Shown here: one piece after another, positions 1-14,106 of the stretch
Position numbering within the stretch: the first letter of the stretch is position 1
Layout: the number at the start of each line of letters is the position of its first letter
NCBI GenBank assembly: GCA_034687125.1
Contig: JAQGBZ010000097.1
Span: 124,001-188,000, forward strand
DNA from: Neelides folsomi
Taxonomy: Eukaryota > Arthropoda > Collembola > Neelipleona > Neelidae
DNA: 64,000 nt
Direction of reading: 5' to 3'
Translations under genes and position numbers: made by a program
Notes under the pieces: generated by a model
Database searches by the model: none
What the model saw: only the letters and a program-made list of their open reading frames with translations
What the model was told of the DNA's origin: nothing

Positions 1-1001
1 TAGTTTAAAAAACTATTAAAAAGGCGTATTTCCCTCCAGAAGAAAGAAAGTTCTCAGGTTATAGCCGGCTCATATTATTAATTATTACTTTCTATAAAAA
101 GGTTGACTGAGAAGGGTGGAAACGAGTTGGGAAAGTTTCCTTGCCCAAGAGAGGGAAAAAGCAATTTAAAATATGCTTTCATAATTACGTTTAAATAAAA
201 GTGTAATCAAAAGGGCCGTTGATGAGGAAAAGTGAAAGATAGGGAAACTTTCTTAGCTTCATACACAGAAGGGAACAACAATCGATGGAGATGGACAAAG
301 TGTTAGTTCTAATTGGTGGCCCTAATCTAATTCACATACCTATTAAATGCTTGTACATAATATGTAGTTCCTCTCTTATTAATATATATCAAAATATATC
401 TTTAGAATGTATTTAGCATTTAAAAGGTAGACACTTTGCCCATTCGGGTCATTTTACAAACATTTGCGTTCCTTCGTTTCCCTCGGAACTTAAAAGTAAC
501 AAATTGAAGCTTAAACGTAATGGCACAGTTCAAAAATAAAGCTAACATTTTTTACGTTCAATTGTATATAAAGCTTAACGTTATAAGTGAACAAAAGTTG
601 AACCACGGTCCAATTACAAATAATATTACTTTCACATATTCAATTAACATTGTACACTTATTTTAACAATTAATGAATGGCACTTAAAACTGTCGTTTTT
701 AACAGACTAGAGTCTCCTTTCCGAGACCACTGAAAAATAATTAACGTGTGGTTGGTCGCAGGCGAGTGGGAAGCGACTAGAATTAAGAATGTACAGCTAT
801 TATAATATTTTAGACTTAAATGTATTTTGCCCCTTTCCTCATGCCCTCGGTAGAAGAGAGTGAATGTCTAGGTTCCACTATTCTATGTACAGGTTGTCCG
901 TCCCGGTCCTCTATGTAAGAAATATCGTTGACACCGGGCGGAGGTTTACTTTACGCGCACAGACACAGTATTAAATGTTAACAATATAAGTTATGTTGTA
1001 G
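1..1001. other. AT-rich stretch, possible minus-strand 3' UTR
   Basis: No open frame of note and no recognisable protein. The stretch is AT-rich with several TTTATT-like motifs that would read as AATAAA on the minus strand. It directly follows, in minus-strand orientation, the candidate terminal coding exon ending at 1002. The simplest inference is a long 3' untranslated region, but nothing here proves transcription. Confidence 0.3.
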
Positions 1002-1356
1002 TTAATAATGACTCTGAGTTTTCAAAACGTCTCCGCGTGGGGGCTTCTCCCCAAGCCCCGGTCCCCTCTCGGGGGGAGCTGGGAGCGGGAAGGAGCCCCG
1101 AGGAGCCGACTGCTCCCTGAAAGAACATGAACAATAAACGGACAAGTAGCAGTTGCTCTGGTGGCTCCCGGATTGTGCCTTAACACTAACTTGTACTCTG
1201 GGTAGTTTAAAGTAGTGGATCGGAATGTAGCCCGGCGATCTCTCCTCACCAGAGATTTTGTCTCTAAAGGCCCAGCAACTGGGGGGACGAAGCCGTCCGT
1301 TCTGCTACTTACGTCGGAGAGGCTCTCGGAGCCGAGGACGCCTCCTCAGTGTAACC
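1002..1356 (-). CDS. Candidate 3'-terminal exons of an unidentified minus-strand gene
   Basis: On the minus strand, a good splice donor (CCGAC|GTAAGTAG, exon end 1313) is followed 196 bp later by a good acceptor with a pyrimidine-rich tract (TGTTCTTTCAG|GG, exon start 1116). The region is clearly more GC-rich than its flanks. If the upstream exon starts at 1356 (TTAG|GGTTAC), it is 44 nt long, ends in phase 2, and the joined frame stays open to a TAA at 1002-1004. The downstream part would be a proline/glycine/charged disordered tail of about 38 residues ending in QSHY. The 1356 acceptor lacks a clear pyrimidine tract, and all three frames of the last exon are open for more than 25 codons, so the frame is not secure. 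The parent gene is not recognised. Further exons would lie at higher coordinates. Confidence 0.3.
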
Positions 1357-4300
1357 CTAATTATCTTAAATATAATATCTTAACATGAGTGACCACGCAG
1401 GTCGGTCAAGTCTGCTTCCCAAGCTGACGCTGACCCAAGTTGTGGCCCCTTAGTCAACTATGTAGTCAAACATCACAATGAACAACTAAGGCCCCACCTC
1501 AAGGGTTCACAGTTGGATTCGCGACGGACTTGCGAATTTCATCACTCCCTCGCCTTGGGAGTGAGTGAGAAACTCTACATCCTCTGATTCGTATTTTCCG
1601 CTTCCTAGCCTAGCCTAACCTTATTCCTCCAGTAGTATGTAGTACGTTCATCTATCGGGCTAGTGACATGGATGAAGCCTTAAAGTAGGGAACTAGAAAC
1701 AAAAGGACTCCTGAGGAAATTCATTACAGTCATGTTAATACCTGCGTTACACAACTTGTGTCAAGTTTGAACGAAAAGACTAAATAGGAACTGTGGTTCC
1801 AATCAATAGGACTCCTTCGGGGAACTCATTTACTCATTTTCGGCCAAGGACCTCCCCGCCATTGGAATTGAAATGTAATATCTCCGATTTAGTCAACAAA
1901 GCACCCTGTGGAGGCGGGGAGGGGGCTCCTTGCCCCCAACCTTCAATCAGTCTCTCCGGAGTGTGTTCCTCCCCCATTATTACTATAAGAATTGAGGAAC
2001 ACGCGATGGAATGTGAGATACGGTTCAATAATAATTTGATCTTCTGATTTCCTTCCCCATGCGAGAATGCAAATCGCCCACGGCCCAAATCGCTACAGCC
2101 CAAAGGACCATTATCCCAAAACGAAGCAATCAAATTAGGATCGTAATGTCAAATTGCACAATAGGAACCTATTCTGATCCACACAGAGACCTTTTTAATT
2201 TGGAGGAGTGTCTTTTGAAACTTATTTCAATTCCCATTCCGGCCGAGCTTCACAATTGTTTTCCATAATGGTGATGAGCCATTAATTCAATTTCTATTTT
2301 GTGTCTCGTGGCCTAATTGGAGGATGACAATTACTAATTAATTAGCTCTCCAATTTGCATCTTATTCTCATTGGAGGTTCCTCCACATAATGCCCATGAT
2401 TTATGTGGAGGGAAACATGTGGGCCGCATGGAAGGTGGGGAAGACAATGAGGGCGAGAGTCGTCCGTGTCTGAGGAACCTCATCCATTATTCCCTCCCGA
2501 TGACACCTGCAGCCGAGGGTCTATGTAAATACACACACGACCAATTCATACGCTCATCCATCCCTCTCCGCTCATTGAGAGTGGAACAATCAATAAAATT
2601 CATTCAATTTAATCCAATATTCATTTTATTTCATTAGGGAGGCTCAAGAGTCTTCCCTTAACTAAAACCGAATAAATATGAGAAGGGGATTGAGAAAGCA
2701 ATCGGGTTTTATTAAAAGGCCGGACGCCAATCAGGTCTTCACAACGAGGTATTCCGGAAGGAAGGTTGGAGAAGGGTCCGAGCTGACCTTTCCGGATTCC
2801 TCCTCAACTCCCCTCGGGAGGTTTATTTGGGGAAGGGGCGGAGGTGAGGAGACGCCAGTTCCTCACAATCACCTACCTAAATGATTATCAAGTCAAATGA
2901 GGGGAATTTGGGGAGGCGAGCCAGGCCCAAACATCCTTACAGAGCAAATGAACCGACTGAGAAATGAAAATTGCAATGCAAAAACATTTTCAAAACTTTC
3001 CCTCTCGAATCACTTAACTCAATTTGCAAATTTTTTTCCTCCTGTTTCTGACGACTACGCTAATACATACCCTGTCTGGTCTCCTTTTTTATTTCAAAAC
3101 TTTCGAATTGCAATACTCTTCCCGTTGAAATTTGTTTAGTGGAACAAAGTTGAATTGATGGGGAGCCGCGAGTCGGACTCAAAACTCAAAACTTTTCCTT
3201 TCTTTCCTCATCCACTTCTTGGGCTCGGCAATGAGGAGGAGGGGAAATAAAAAGTGCAATCTTCCCGTCCCAACTGCGACACGGCTTCGGAATATGGATA
3301 TAATAATTCCGGATACATTCGCATTCCTGAAAGTTGGCCGGCTTAAAAGTTGGAGTAATCATGGCATAATAATAATATACGAGGGCCTATCTCCTCCACT
3401 GCACCAGAATCCCTTTCCTCAGAACCTCTTTCCAACCAGATTTCTAGATGATTGTTGTTCGCCCTTGTTTGCACAAAGGATCCATTATAAACTATTTGAG
3501 CCCGCTTTTTAATCTCTCTTCTGCATCTCATCGAAGTTCCTCAAAAGCCACTGGGACCTGTTGTGATGGAGCCGGACAGTCGTTGAAAATGCTCAAAATT
3601 CCTCAGATAGAGGTCAATTGCCCGGAGTGGAAAGAGTTGGAAGAATAATTTCCTAATCGCCTTACTCCTAATCCCGAGGGTGTGGACAGACCCGGGTCTG
3701 AAGAAGAGCTTCGTCATCGGTGACTGGAATATGAGCTACCCAACGGCCGAGAAAATCGATGAGGAAGATATTTTGATATTGAGGGGCTTCGTATCTTCCG
3801 CCTCCCTTCATCCTCATCCAAGTGATGTTGGTTTGGCCATTAGAACGGCTCCTATTAACCGGGCTTCGGAGGAAATGCCAAATATTGATAAAAGTAATAA
3901 CAAATCCAAGAGGGAAATCGTCCTTCCAAACCGCCGATCGATTTCCATGTGAGGAGAAAGTTCATCTCGACTCATCTGCGGATATGTGGGAGAAGGGTCC
4001 TTCATTAAGGGCCAACCCTTCCTCTCCCACGCTCCCCTTGTTTACCCTCGCCGACTCCCTCGGTCCTCACCAGGGCAACGGTCCTCCCTCGCCACCCACG
4101 AATTCCGATGACTCACTTCGCCTCCCTGACCTTCCCCGGGAATCACCCTCCTCCAAGAACCGCAGCGCCCCTCAGCCCAATTGTCTTGGTGAATGTTAAA
4201 TGGGCACCTCGAGAGCCTCCTGTCACGTCCATATCTTTCTGTCTCATCGACCACGCTGGTTTTTCCCTTTATTGAGAGGGGAAGAGGAAAAAAGTGGATG

Positions 4301-7300
4301 GCTCATTCCAGCAACTTTCCCTCACTTTCCAACTTTCACTTTCCAACTTCTTCTTCCGAGGGAGTTGAAGAGATTTGAGAGGAGCCAAGGGAGAAAAAAG
4401 AGACGACAACTTGGAGGAGGGTGCCCTAAAAAGAAACCCCGATAAACCTCACCAGATTCCATTTGCTGACGTCCAAGTTCTATTTCCACTCCCAGACCCC
4501 CACTTCCCATTTCCTTCATCTTCGACTCTTAATGAAAATGACTCACATTCCACAAGAAACTTATCGACCTCGCCCGAGTAAAATCATATAACAATCCAAT
4601 TTGTCTCCTACTCCCGATCTCCCTTTCTTCATTACCATTCCTCAACATGAAAATTTAAGAAATTCCTGTTCAAAGGATAAGGAGTTCTCAATGGCTCTCC
4701 CCCCAGGAAACGATTACAACCATTACACAGACCTCCATTGTAGGCCGGGATCTTGTGGGGAGAGGACAGGGACCGCAATTATGCAATCCTCCCTCTTCCA
4801 ACGAAATATGATGATCCTGAGATACCATCCCTCCAATCTTCCTCGGAATGAGGGAATAAATAAACCTAGATTTGGAAATTGATTACCTCCTCCATTAGTC
4901 ACTCCCATGGAGGGAGACCCTTGAAGGCCTCATCCCTCACGCATCCTCTTTGTGAGGAAGAGTTGGAAGTTGGGTCCTCCGGCCTCCCCGTGATTGACGC
5001 AGGATCCTCAATGGGTTTATTATCCAGAGACCTCCTTCCTAATTGTTTTTTACGAGCTGACTCCTTCGCGGAAAGCTCGGAGAATCCAATCAGGCGACAT
5101 GGACGCAGAGGAAGTAGTATAAAACTCATGAACTATCGCCCTCATGCATGACCGAGAGAACTTGCTTCCATGCCCCAACTTCAACAAAAGCCATCCAAAG
5201 TTCCCGCTTTTCATTAAATTGAATCATCCCTCAATTCCGAGTAAATCCGAATCTTTTACTGCTCTTCATTCCTCAGTCACCAAGCGTTGATCAATAATTA
5301 TTTGTATTCGATTGATTAATGGTCAATGGAGAAGAAGGGAAGTTGAGGTTCATTTTGAAGGAGGGAGGAAACTTTCCCCCAGTTTCCTATCTTGAGGAGA
5401 CTAAAAGACATTGTAGTAGTTGTGAGTTTGATAAGAGAAAATTGAGACGAGGGAAAGTGAGGAGGGGGAGGAATATTAGTTTCTTGACTTGAGCCCTCAG
5501 TGAGGCTACTCCAATTATAGAAGTATCAAATTTCCTCCTCTCCCTCCGCTTTCAAAGTGGAGTGTGGACAAAAAGTGGACATAGATATTGATCGGGTGAG
5601 AAATATTGCTCCAGCCCCCGTCCAGCATAATTGAATCCCCGCATTGTCTCTCTCATTTTTCCACAAGTTTTGAAAGACCTGATTGGGAAATTCAGATATA
5701 AATTCTAGTTCTACCAAATGAATTCATTCTTGGTCAAATGTCGGAAAGATCATTGGGGTTTTCTCAATCACATCCTGCGAGGGTGGCGGGTTTTCAGGGG
5801 GAGATTTTGGTGAGTAAGCATGACCAATGATGGGTCTATTCGGCTCCTTCCTATAAATAAATCATGGGGGGAAAGATAGAAAAGGGTTGTTCTTCCAAAG
5901 AGGAGCTCAGAGGGTTGGTCCAATGCATACAGGGCGGAATGAAGTTCACCTCCGAGAAATTCTCCCGTTGAGGAAGCACCGCGGAACGCCCCGGATTAAT
6001 ATTCCTCTCCTCTCTGCACCCGAGTGAGTAATGCGAGCCACCCTCCGTCTAATGACAACCCTTCCCTCACCATTGCACAATAGTACATCCTATTTGATAA
6101 AATAGTCTTTTCATCCCCAGCCTCCCAACCCTTTCACAATTCAATGATCCAAATCTCTTTGACACTCCTCTGTAATCCCAATGAAAACGGTCATGATGGG
6201 ACAAGGAATGGAATAATAAAGATAAATCTGTCAAGGTGTACATTTTCCCATTCAGGCTTGGGGGAATGGAGAGAGATAAAGGGAGAGTGTGGTTGGAAGG
6301 AGAGGGACAATGGTCCACCTGCCCTCGCCCCATCTTTTCCTCCTGACCTCAGACATTCTGAGGAGAAGTTGAAGTTAAAATTGAAAATGGACAGTTTTCC
6401 GAATCAAGTCGAGAATTGAGGTCCATTGGGTGAGTAATGAGAGGGATTTTTAATCGTGGATGGATTGAAATTGGGGCCTAGGTGGAAGGATGCCTTTGTG
6501 AGGATTTGAGTACAAATGATGGAAATTGGGGCGAATGAGGGAGCGGCGAGCTGCCGCCTCACAATCGAGCTTTATTTGACGACTCTGAATTAGTTCTCTT
6601 TTTGGAGAGCGTATTTGGGCGTCTGGGTAAAAAGAACTAATCTTGTGGAAAAGGCGGCTCTTCCCTTATTACGCTCGCACAGCCCCGTCCGTCCGCTAAC
6701 AAGGGGAATATAAATTTTCATTTTCAGGGAAAAAAGTTTCATTTTGCAAGAACCTGACTGACTTCAAGTTTTTGTACTCTTCCCCCATCCGACCCTTTTG
6801 TCCAACAAGCCAACCGCGCTTGAGCCGGCAGATGTTTTTCACTCAAATCTGGAAAATCGGAATCGGTGGAGTGAGGCCATAACTTGCTACAATTACAACA
6901 ATGCTCGACGCCTAACCCTATGCAACGGGGTTCAAGTTTATGGACCGAAATCAATATTCAATATGCACACTCCATGAATTACTTGAGACCCTCTTCAGGG
7001 CAAGGGAGAGCAGATGCAGATTCCAAATTATTCACAACGATGTCCTCTCCCCATTGACCCGGCTTAGTTTGCATCCCTTTCCCACTACAAATTTCCCTTT
7101 TCTTCCCCAAAATCCAAAATTCTTTCCATTAGCCCATTATGAGCCCAACTGCGGTCGGAACCATCAAGGCATTATTCAAAAAGGGGGAGATGCAAAGCAG
7201 AGGTTGAAAATATTCCGAGATGCGCCCCAGCCGGTTCTGTCCCAAACCCTTTCCGAATGGTTGACAAGGATGATGGATGTTCTATCTCCCAGTCCTCTCT

Positions 7301-10300
7301 CACGCCAATTACCCGGTAGGGAAGGTGAGGAGATGGAAGGGTTTCTGCTAATACCCGGATTTGAATCAATTTAATCATGAGGAGGAAACATTAAGGAATC
7401 CAAACGTTGAAAGTTGTTAAATTGAAAGAGAGATTGGGGGAAAGTGATTTACATTTTCCCCCAAATAACCATTTGTGTATAGTGGAGTAGACAGTGGTTG
7501 TTCTTGCGTGTGTGGAGCAACCAATTGATTTCATCATGTACAAGAATCTCGTCTCCTTCTCCGGCTTTGCCCAAAGTCATTCGGGTGAATCGATATTCTC
7601 TCTGTGGGTTTCAATATAATCCGAGCTTTTATTTTAAGGAGGGAGTGGATGGGGCGAGAAGTGGGGCCGGCCGGGTGGGCCAAGTCAAGTGCGGGGACCT
7701 CGAGCCTCAAAGAATGAGAGTATCTCGCTCGGGATCCAAATCCCACCTTCGTCCTGCATGCGACCCAAACCGGCGAGTACATGTGTCATGGAATGCCAGG
7801 TCTCGGCAGGTGCGGGAGAGGCCCATCTACAATCAATGTTTTCCCCAATCCCTTCATCTACTACCTCACCTCCAATTATATCCCACGAAATATTACTCCT
7901 AATTAATTTCGTGCTCGCCGCTCGTTCGCATTTCAAAAAAGGCCGCGTATGATCTGCTTCTAATTCCCAAACCCAACACCCCAATCTTCCCCCATTTGAT
8001 CCCATTTGATGGATGTGATGGAGAGGAGCAGCCTGCAACCCATCCACTTTTTCAGTTCAAAACGGGAAATTGAAATCAGCCAGGATTGTAAACACGGGAG
8101 CAATAAATCAAAAAGGAGGCTGAGCCAACGGCGACCCTCATTCATCCATTCATCCACCCAACCCCACGAGCGAATTAATTCTCTCTCAAATGATACTCGA
8201 GGACTATAGGGCGGATGTAGGAAAAATACATAGGAAATATAATTTCTTTTATCAACCAGGAAACTCAATCCTTCTCCTCCAACGACAGCTAGCCTCCATG
8301 TGAGGAATATGCCTTTAACTATCGTCCGAACTGGGAAAAATGAAAAAACGGTTGGTCTTCTTCTGACGACCAAAACTTTCTTAACAAACTTCTTTTCTGC
8401 AAAACGTCAGAAGAATCGATGATGGTAAAATTGAGAATATAAACAGTGGACCTACGGCAAGCCGAATGAAATAATATTTCCAACATCCACAATATTACTA
8501 TTTGGGTATTAGCTATTATTATTATTAGTGAATTGGCGGTGGATATTGAAGGAATGATTCCTATGTCGGAGTGGGTTTACTGCACCAGGATTGGAAAAAT
8601 GTCATGATGATGTACCTCAAAGGATTTTCCTCATTTGAGCTCAAATTGACTTCAGCGTGATGAAAAACAGGGGAAGTACATAAGTAACAGGGAAACTCCA
8701 AACTTTTGGAATCGGAAATATTGGATCAAGAATATTAATAATAGTGAGGAGAAAAACTTCCCCGGGGATCGACCGGGAGTGAGATAGGGAGATATTGATA
8801 AAAGGCCTAGGATTCGACCATTTCCACCGATAGGGTCCCTATCTCCCATATCTGTTTTGGGGTAAAAAGTGGAGAGAGTAAGCTACAAAGTTTGGAGAGT
8901 CCTGGGAGTCTCGCCCATTCCTTCAAATCAAATTGAACATCATTGACGCTGACAAATTTGATGCCATTTTTCCAACTGTCTTCCTCGGACTCGCGGGTGG
9001 GTCGAAAGTTGGAGAGGAGAAAACAATCAGGAGCGTCCATTCCTCAAAACTCCCCCCAGCATATACATAGAGTCGGGGATGAGATAGTGGGGCGATAAAT
9101 CAAGAGGAAATTCCTCCGGGAAGACTCCCATAAATTATGTGGAAATCAATTGAAATTCAAATACAAATATGAGGGTGAGGAAGAGATATAATTTGCGGAG
9201 TCTCGGGCCATAGAAATCACATTGGGAAGTCCATTGAGGTGGATTGGGGTCGGGAGGTCTCTAAATATTAAATTAGTTCACATTTCAATTTGAATAGGGA
9301 GGCGTAATGTTGGAGTCTTGCGGAGCTGACGGGCGTAATCGCCGGTCGAAACGATAACTGCATGAATATAAATGAGGAGAATAAATAAAATGGGAGGAAA
9401 TAGCGGGGCCTCAATCTTCATCTCCATCTCATTGAGGAAGAGAGTGAAAAGATCCAGCTCATAATCCCATCACCTCATTTCGCCTAATTCCTCATCCCGA
9501 TCGCGGAGATCGGAGCGGGTGGATTTGATGGATCCATATTAAAAAATGGTGAATTTATTCAAGGAAAGCATAAACCATTACGGAACCATCCCTTCTTTAA
9601 TAAGGAACTAATAACCCTTATCTGCCTTCACGGATCTTCTACACCGCAATTTAATATAGTAATTTTTAAAATTTCCTCGGTTCTCAAGGGGGAAAACTTC
9701 CTTTGGATCCCTATAGTATTCAAGCGGAATCACTTGAATTCCTCAGATCCTGGAGAATTTTTCGATTAATTCCTCCGCCGCTCCACTTTCTGGAAATTTC
9801 TCCCATATTTTAATGGCCCATCATTGAATTTATTTCATTACTCCATACACTCTCAAAGTTTTTTATCTTTCATATGGAAGATGCAATCAAAATGGCACGC
9901 TGCTTACCTCGCGAATTCTTTAAATATTAAACGAACCGTTAGTAAATCGGTAAATTATTTAGCGATGTAAATATCTCTCCGCGATTGACTCTTCTTTGAA
10001 TGAGTAAATGAGTTCCGTAGGAAATGCTGGTGGTGGGAATCTCCTAATTCTAATTAGGTAGCTCGTAATTAAACTTGTAGAAATATCATCTTTATAATCC
10101 ATTTCAGTATGTAATATAGTATCAATTGAAGGTGAATGTGGACGTCATGAAAATGAAATCGAATCACAGAGGATGGAAATACCTCATAGCGTAGTTCTGA
10201 TGAAATCGCGACAGACTTCCAAAATGACTGTAATAGTATGTCCGAAGTAGTAATAAATATCTCTATAGACGAGTTGTCCCATTCCATAAACAATGTTTTT

Positions 10301-10639
10301 CACCTTTGTCAACTCCCTCAATCTTAAATAGAGCATAGCTACTTCCGCTAATAACTAGCATTCCTAGCCGATTGGATGATAGGAATGGACCTAGGAATAG
10401 AAGTACTCACCTAGTCTTACACTTGTAGTATATATAATATATATATTCATATAGGAGAGGGCGAAGTGCAATGGATCTGTCACACGATCAGCAAGTCAGT
10501 CAGCAAGGGGTCAGGAGTCGGGAGCCGGCGGGATAAGGCCCCTTGTAGTATAGCTCATGGCCAAAACAACTTACAAATATAATAACGACCCTCCGACATC
10601 CCTCCCCTGACCCCTCTACTTCCTACCTTAATTATAATA

Positions 10640-10672
10640 CACAATATATATATATATATATTTATTTATTCA
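10640..10672. repeat. TA dinucleotide microsatellite
   Basis: A run of alternating T and A followed by TTTA units. It is simple-sequence DNA with no other signal nearby. Confidence 0.8.
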
Positions 10673-13228
10673 TTCCTTACCCTATGTACAAGATTAATTA
10701 TAACAGGACTAGTAGGAGTAAAGAGTAGCTCATAAGTATATATGCTTACGCCTCGCACATGAGGAATCAATAGGCTGTTAACAACAACTCCTAGCATTAT
10801 CATCCGCGTAATAACGTCTCGAGTAGGTGTGGCCATTAGAGATGTTATTTATGAATTCGGGGGAAATGCATAACTGGGACCGATGATTCAATGACGGTAC
10901 TTTGACAACGTCGTGACGTTCCGCCCAAGAAAACGACCTCTTAGGCGGATGAATCCTCCCTAATGACGGGGCTCATAGGGAGCCAAGAGGACTATAATTA
11001 TAAAGACATTAATATGAGTTCGAAGGGCAATTATGAAAGGAGCTGATGTTGGGGGAAATTTGGTTCAATCAATTGGTCGGCGTAATTCCCCTTGCGGGAA
11101 CTCTTGTGCCGACTTCCCTCGTCCACGAGGATCGAGAGTGTGGAGCCACTCTCGAGGAACAAAATCAATGAGAGTGATTGTACCAATTAGGAATCTTCAA
11201 TTGCTTTGCATGTCATGACACATTTATATAAGTAATTACTGTTCGTAAATTTGAGAGAACTCTCCACCGCCTCCTCCCTCATTATCCCACAGTCAAATAT
11301 GTGTGTGTGTAGTGGGGACGGAGCACACGTCCGCCGAGATCACCGCATTCCTCCCTCGGAGAGATATTGAATCAAAATGAAATGGTGAGAGAACTTGAAC
11401 CGCCAAGGAGCTGTTGACGTGGAGGGAGACAACAATTTATTTTCGCCCTCGCTCCAGAGATTGTTGTTGGCTTACGCCGAGTTAAAGGAGTTAGAGCCCT
11501 GGCTGGGCGTATTACGACTCTCAAATACATCCACAACTCGAATCGATCAACGGAGAAAGAGAAAAGAAATAATATGAGGGGAAAAGAAAGGAAAAAAATT
11601 CGAGCAAGATGAAAGTTATAACTTTGAGTGGGATGGAAAAGATTGCAAAAGAAAGTTATCGATTCGATCCTCGCTCTCTACGCTTAAGCTCCTCTCCCGC
11701 TCTGTCCAGACCTCCTAATAATATAATGCGAGCTAATGTGTTACCGTTCTAAATACAACCCAGCACACGAGAGAAACCTCCCATCACCGTCGCCAATGTG
11801 CGGCGGACGTCACTCCCCTCCGCCACATCTACATACATATGCATGTATGTACATGCTACAAATTCGGGTCCTAATTAACACACCTCAAGGCCGCCCATTT
11901 CCAATGGGAGTAAACAGTAGGGAAATGGCCTGCGAGACACTTCTAATCAAAGGCCTCCCTTAATGACCCTTCAAGTCCTCATGCGCCCTTAAAGGGAGCG
12001 AGGCTCAATTGTTCGTGAGGGAAAAGTTTTTAAATAAAAGAGGATCTCGGGGTTGGAAGAAAAGGTTGATTGATTAAAACTGGAGAAAGTTGTCAAAATC
12101 CTGAGCGACCAATCAATCTTACCTTAGTTGAAAAAAGTTTTAGCTTTATTGAATTTCAGCCTCAAAATTTAATGGAAGGCCCATGGTGAGAGGGAGGGGA
12201 GATTTTTTATTATGCCATCGGTTTACAAAGAATTAAATTAAGAAAAAGAAGCCTGCCACCTCCTTATGACAAGACGGCCCTCCTTGGGCCTCCATATAAA
12301 TATAAACTCCTATATACGCCAAAACCAGTCTTATGTATATCCCTCCCTCCACGCCGTTCAAAAGAGAAAGGAGGACAAAGGGCCGAGTGACAAATACTCG
12401 CAAATATGGAATCTCGCGAGGAATATTCCCCTCACTTTGTACAATATAAACTTAACGATTTCATATTAAGCTCTTATTGATTAAATAGTATAAATGAAAA
12501 AGTTTCTTGGGCAGAATCCCTTCAATTACTTTTTGTTTCGAGTTTTCTCCTCCTTTCATTTTCATTCCTTCGAGAGAGAGAAGGGGAATGGCCAATCAAT
12601 CACAGATGTACCACGGACACTGGAACTACTCCTTCCGCCTCTCTCCCTCCCATCATACTTCAAGACTTCCGCTCAACGCCATAAATCCCCTTTTGCATAC
12701 ATGTGGCGGAGTTGATCAATTTGAGTTCATTGATCCGATTCATTATACCGCGAGGAAGTTTCCTACAGAGCTAGTAATTAATATGTGGGAAATGGAGGCC
12801 AACAACTTCCGAGGTTCTTCCCTCATTTTACAAATGTTCATTCGAAGGAATGAGGTTAAATGACGCTTTCACTCCAATAAAAAAATTCAATCTAAATATT
12901 ACCCACCAAAGCAATGTATGTATTTATGTATGAATGAAATGCCGTTATTTTAATTCTAACATGGTAAATACAACTTATGTAGCTTCATAGAAGTTAATGA
13001 ATAAAGATTCAAAATATAGTGACCAATGAGTAGATTGATTGCCCTTTGCTTAAACCAAGATGAAGAGGACTTTGAAATCTTTTGTGCGAAACGTCACTTC
13101 TTGCCATTTTTGGATTGTTTTTGGATTTAATTCCCTCATTGAATCATCGAATTCTCAAGTTGGGGGAGGAAGGAAGAAATTAATAAAGGATTCCCCCTCC
13201 CATTTGTATTTTACTCTGAAACAATGGT

Positions 13229-13275
13229 AATATATATATATATATTTATATATATATATACCCAAATATATATTT
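13229..13275. repeat. TA dinucleotide microsatellite, interrupted
   Basis: Two long alternating TA blocks separated by a short TTTA interruption. It is simple-sequence DNA in non-coding context. Confidence 0.8.
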
Positions 13276-14106
13276 ATACTTTGGTGGTGTAGGGGAGGAG
13301 GGTTTAGAATACCCGGGATGTAATAACAGTAATAATAATTCATCCGCTATTGTCAGGCTCCAAGCCCGAGCCCGTGGACGGTGGATGGATCGGCAATCAT
13401 GTGTATGTAGTTTATATCGGTATCGACGGCATGTATGAACTACCTAAATTTTATGTATATGTACATATACCAATATATATTAAATGTATAGGGAGTATGG
13501 GGTTATGCATGTTTAACAATTTTACAAACTCTTTTAATGGCCATCACCTTCTACTCCAAGACACATGTAGATTTGTTGTGTAGTAAAATGCGTAAAAGTT
13601 TGTAGCCTATGTTATGTTCTCCGCTACGCTCAAATATATAACATATTGGTTTTTACACAGACCCCTAGCTTGTGACTATTAGTAGCCTATATAAGTACCA
13701 TAGAAGTAATAGAGTCTCTTAACAATAATATAGAAGATGAATATCGTCTAGTTTTATATAATATATATTTATTTATATATGTAATATTGTAACTCCTAGT
13801 GTCCTATGATTAGAATATTTAGATTAGAATAAGTTTTCATCACTGACGTACATCTCAAAGGCGTGCTCTCATCACAGTCGTTGTAGTTTGGAACAGAGCG
13901 AACACGCCAGTTGATTTTCCCAGTGTATTCCATTTTAATGACTCTCTTTTACAAAGTCTTACATTGTAAATATCTTAGAGTTACTCAGTTAGTGTGTGTG
14001 GTTGTGTTTTTGACTATATTTATAATAGTATTTGCAAGCAGTTTCTGGCTCATCTCAAGAGCCGAAAATAGTGACTAGTAGTTTGGAGTTCACAAGGGAA
14101 TCTTCT

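Larger units (their letters stand above)
1361..14100. other. 12.7 kb without a recognisable gene
   Basis: Open frames of 60-144 codons occur on both strands, but none carries a recognisable domain and they overlap in several frames, as expected of moderately GC-rich non-coding DNA. Short purine (GAGG/GGAGG) and pyrimidine (CCTCC) words recur throughout about 1.7-9.5 kb. TA-rich microsatellites occur near 10648 and 13231. Its position beside a large zinc-finger gene and its composition would suit introns or cis-regulatory DNA of a developmental gene, but that is inference. Confidence 0.4.

Noticed and set aside
6940-7374. 144-codon plus-strand open frame in the left desert
   Set aside because: No recognisable motif, and a composition typical of the surrounding non-coding DNA. 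Neighbouring frames of similar length overlap it on the other strand.
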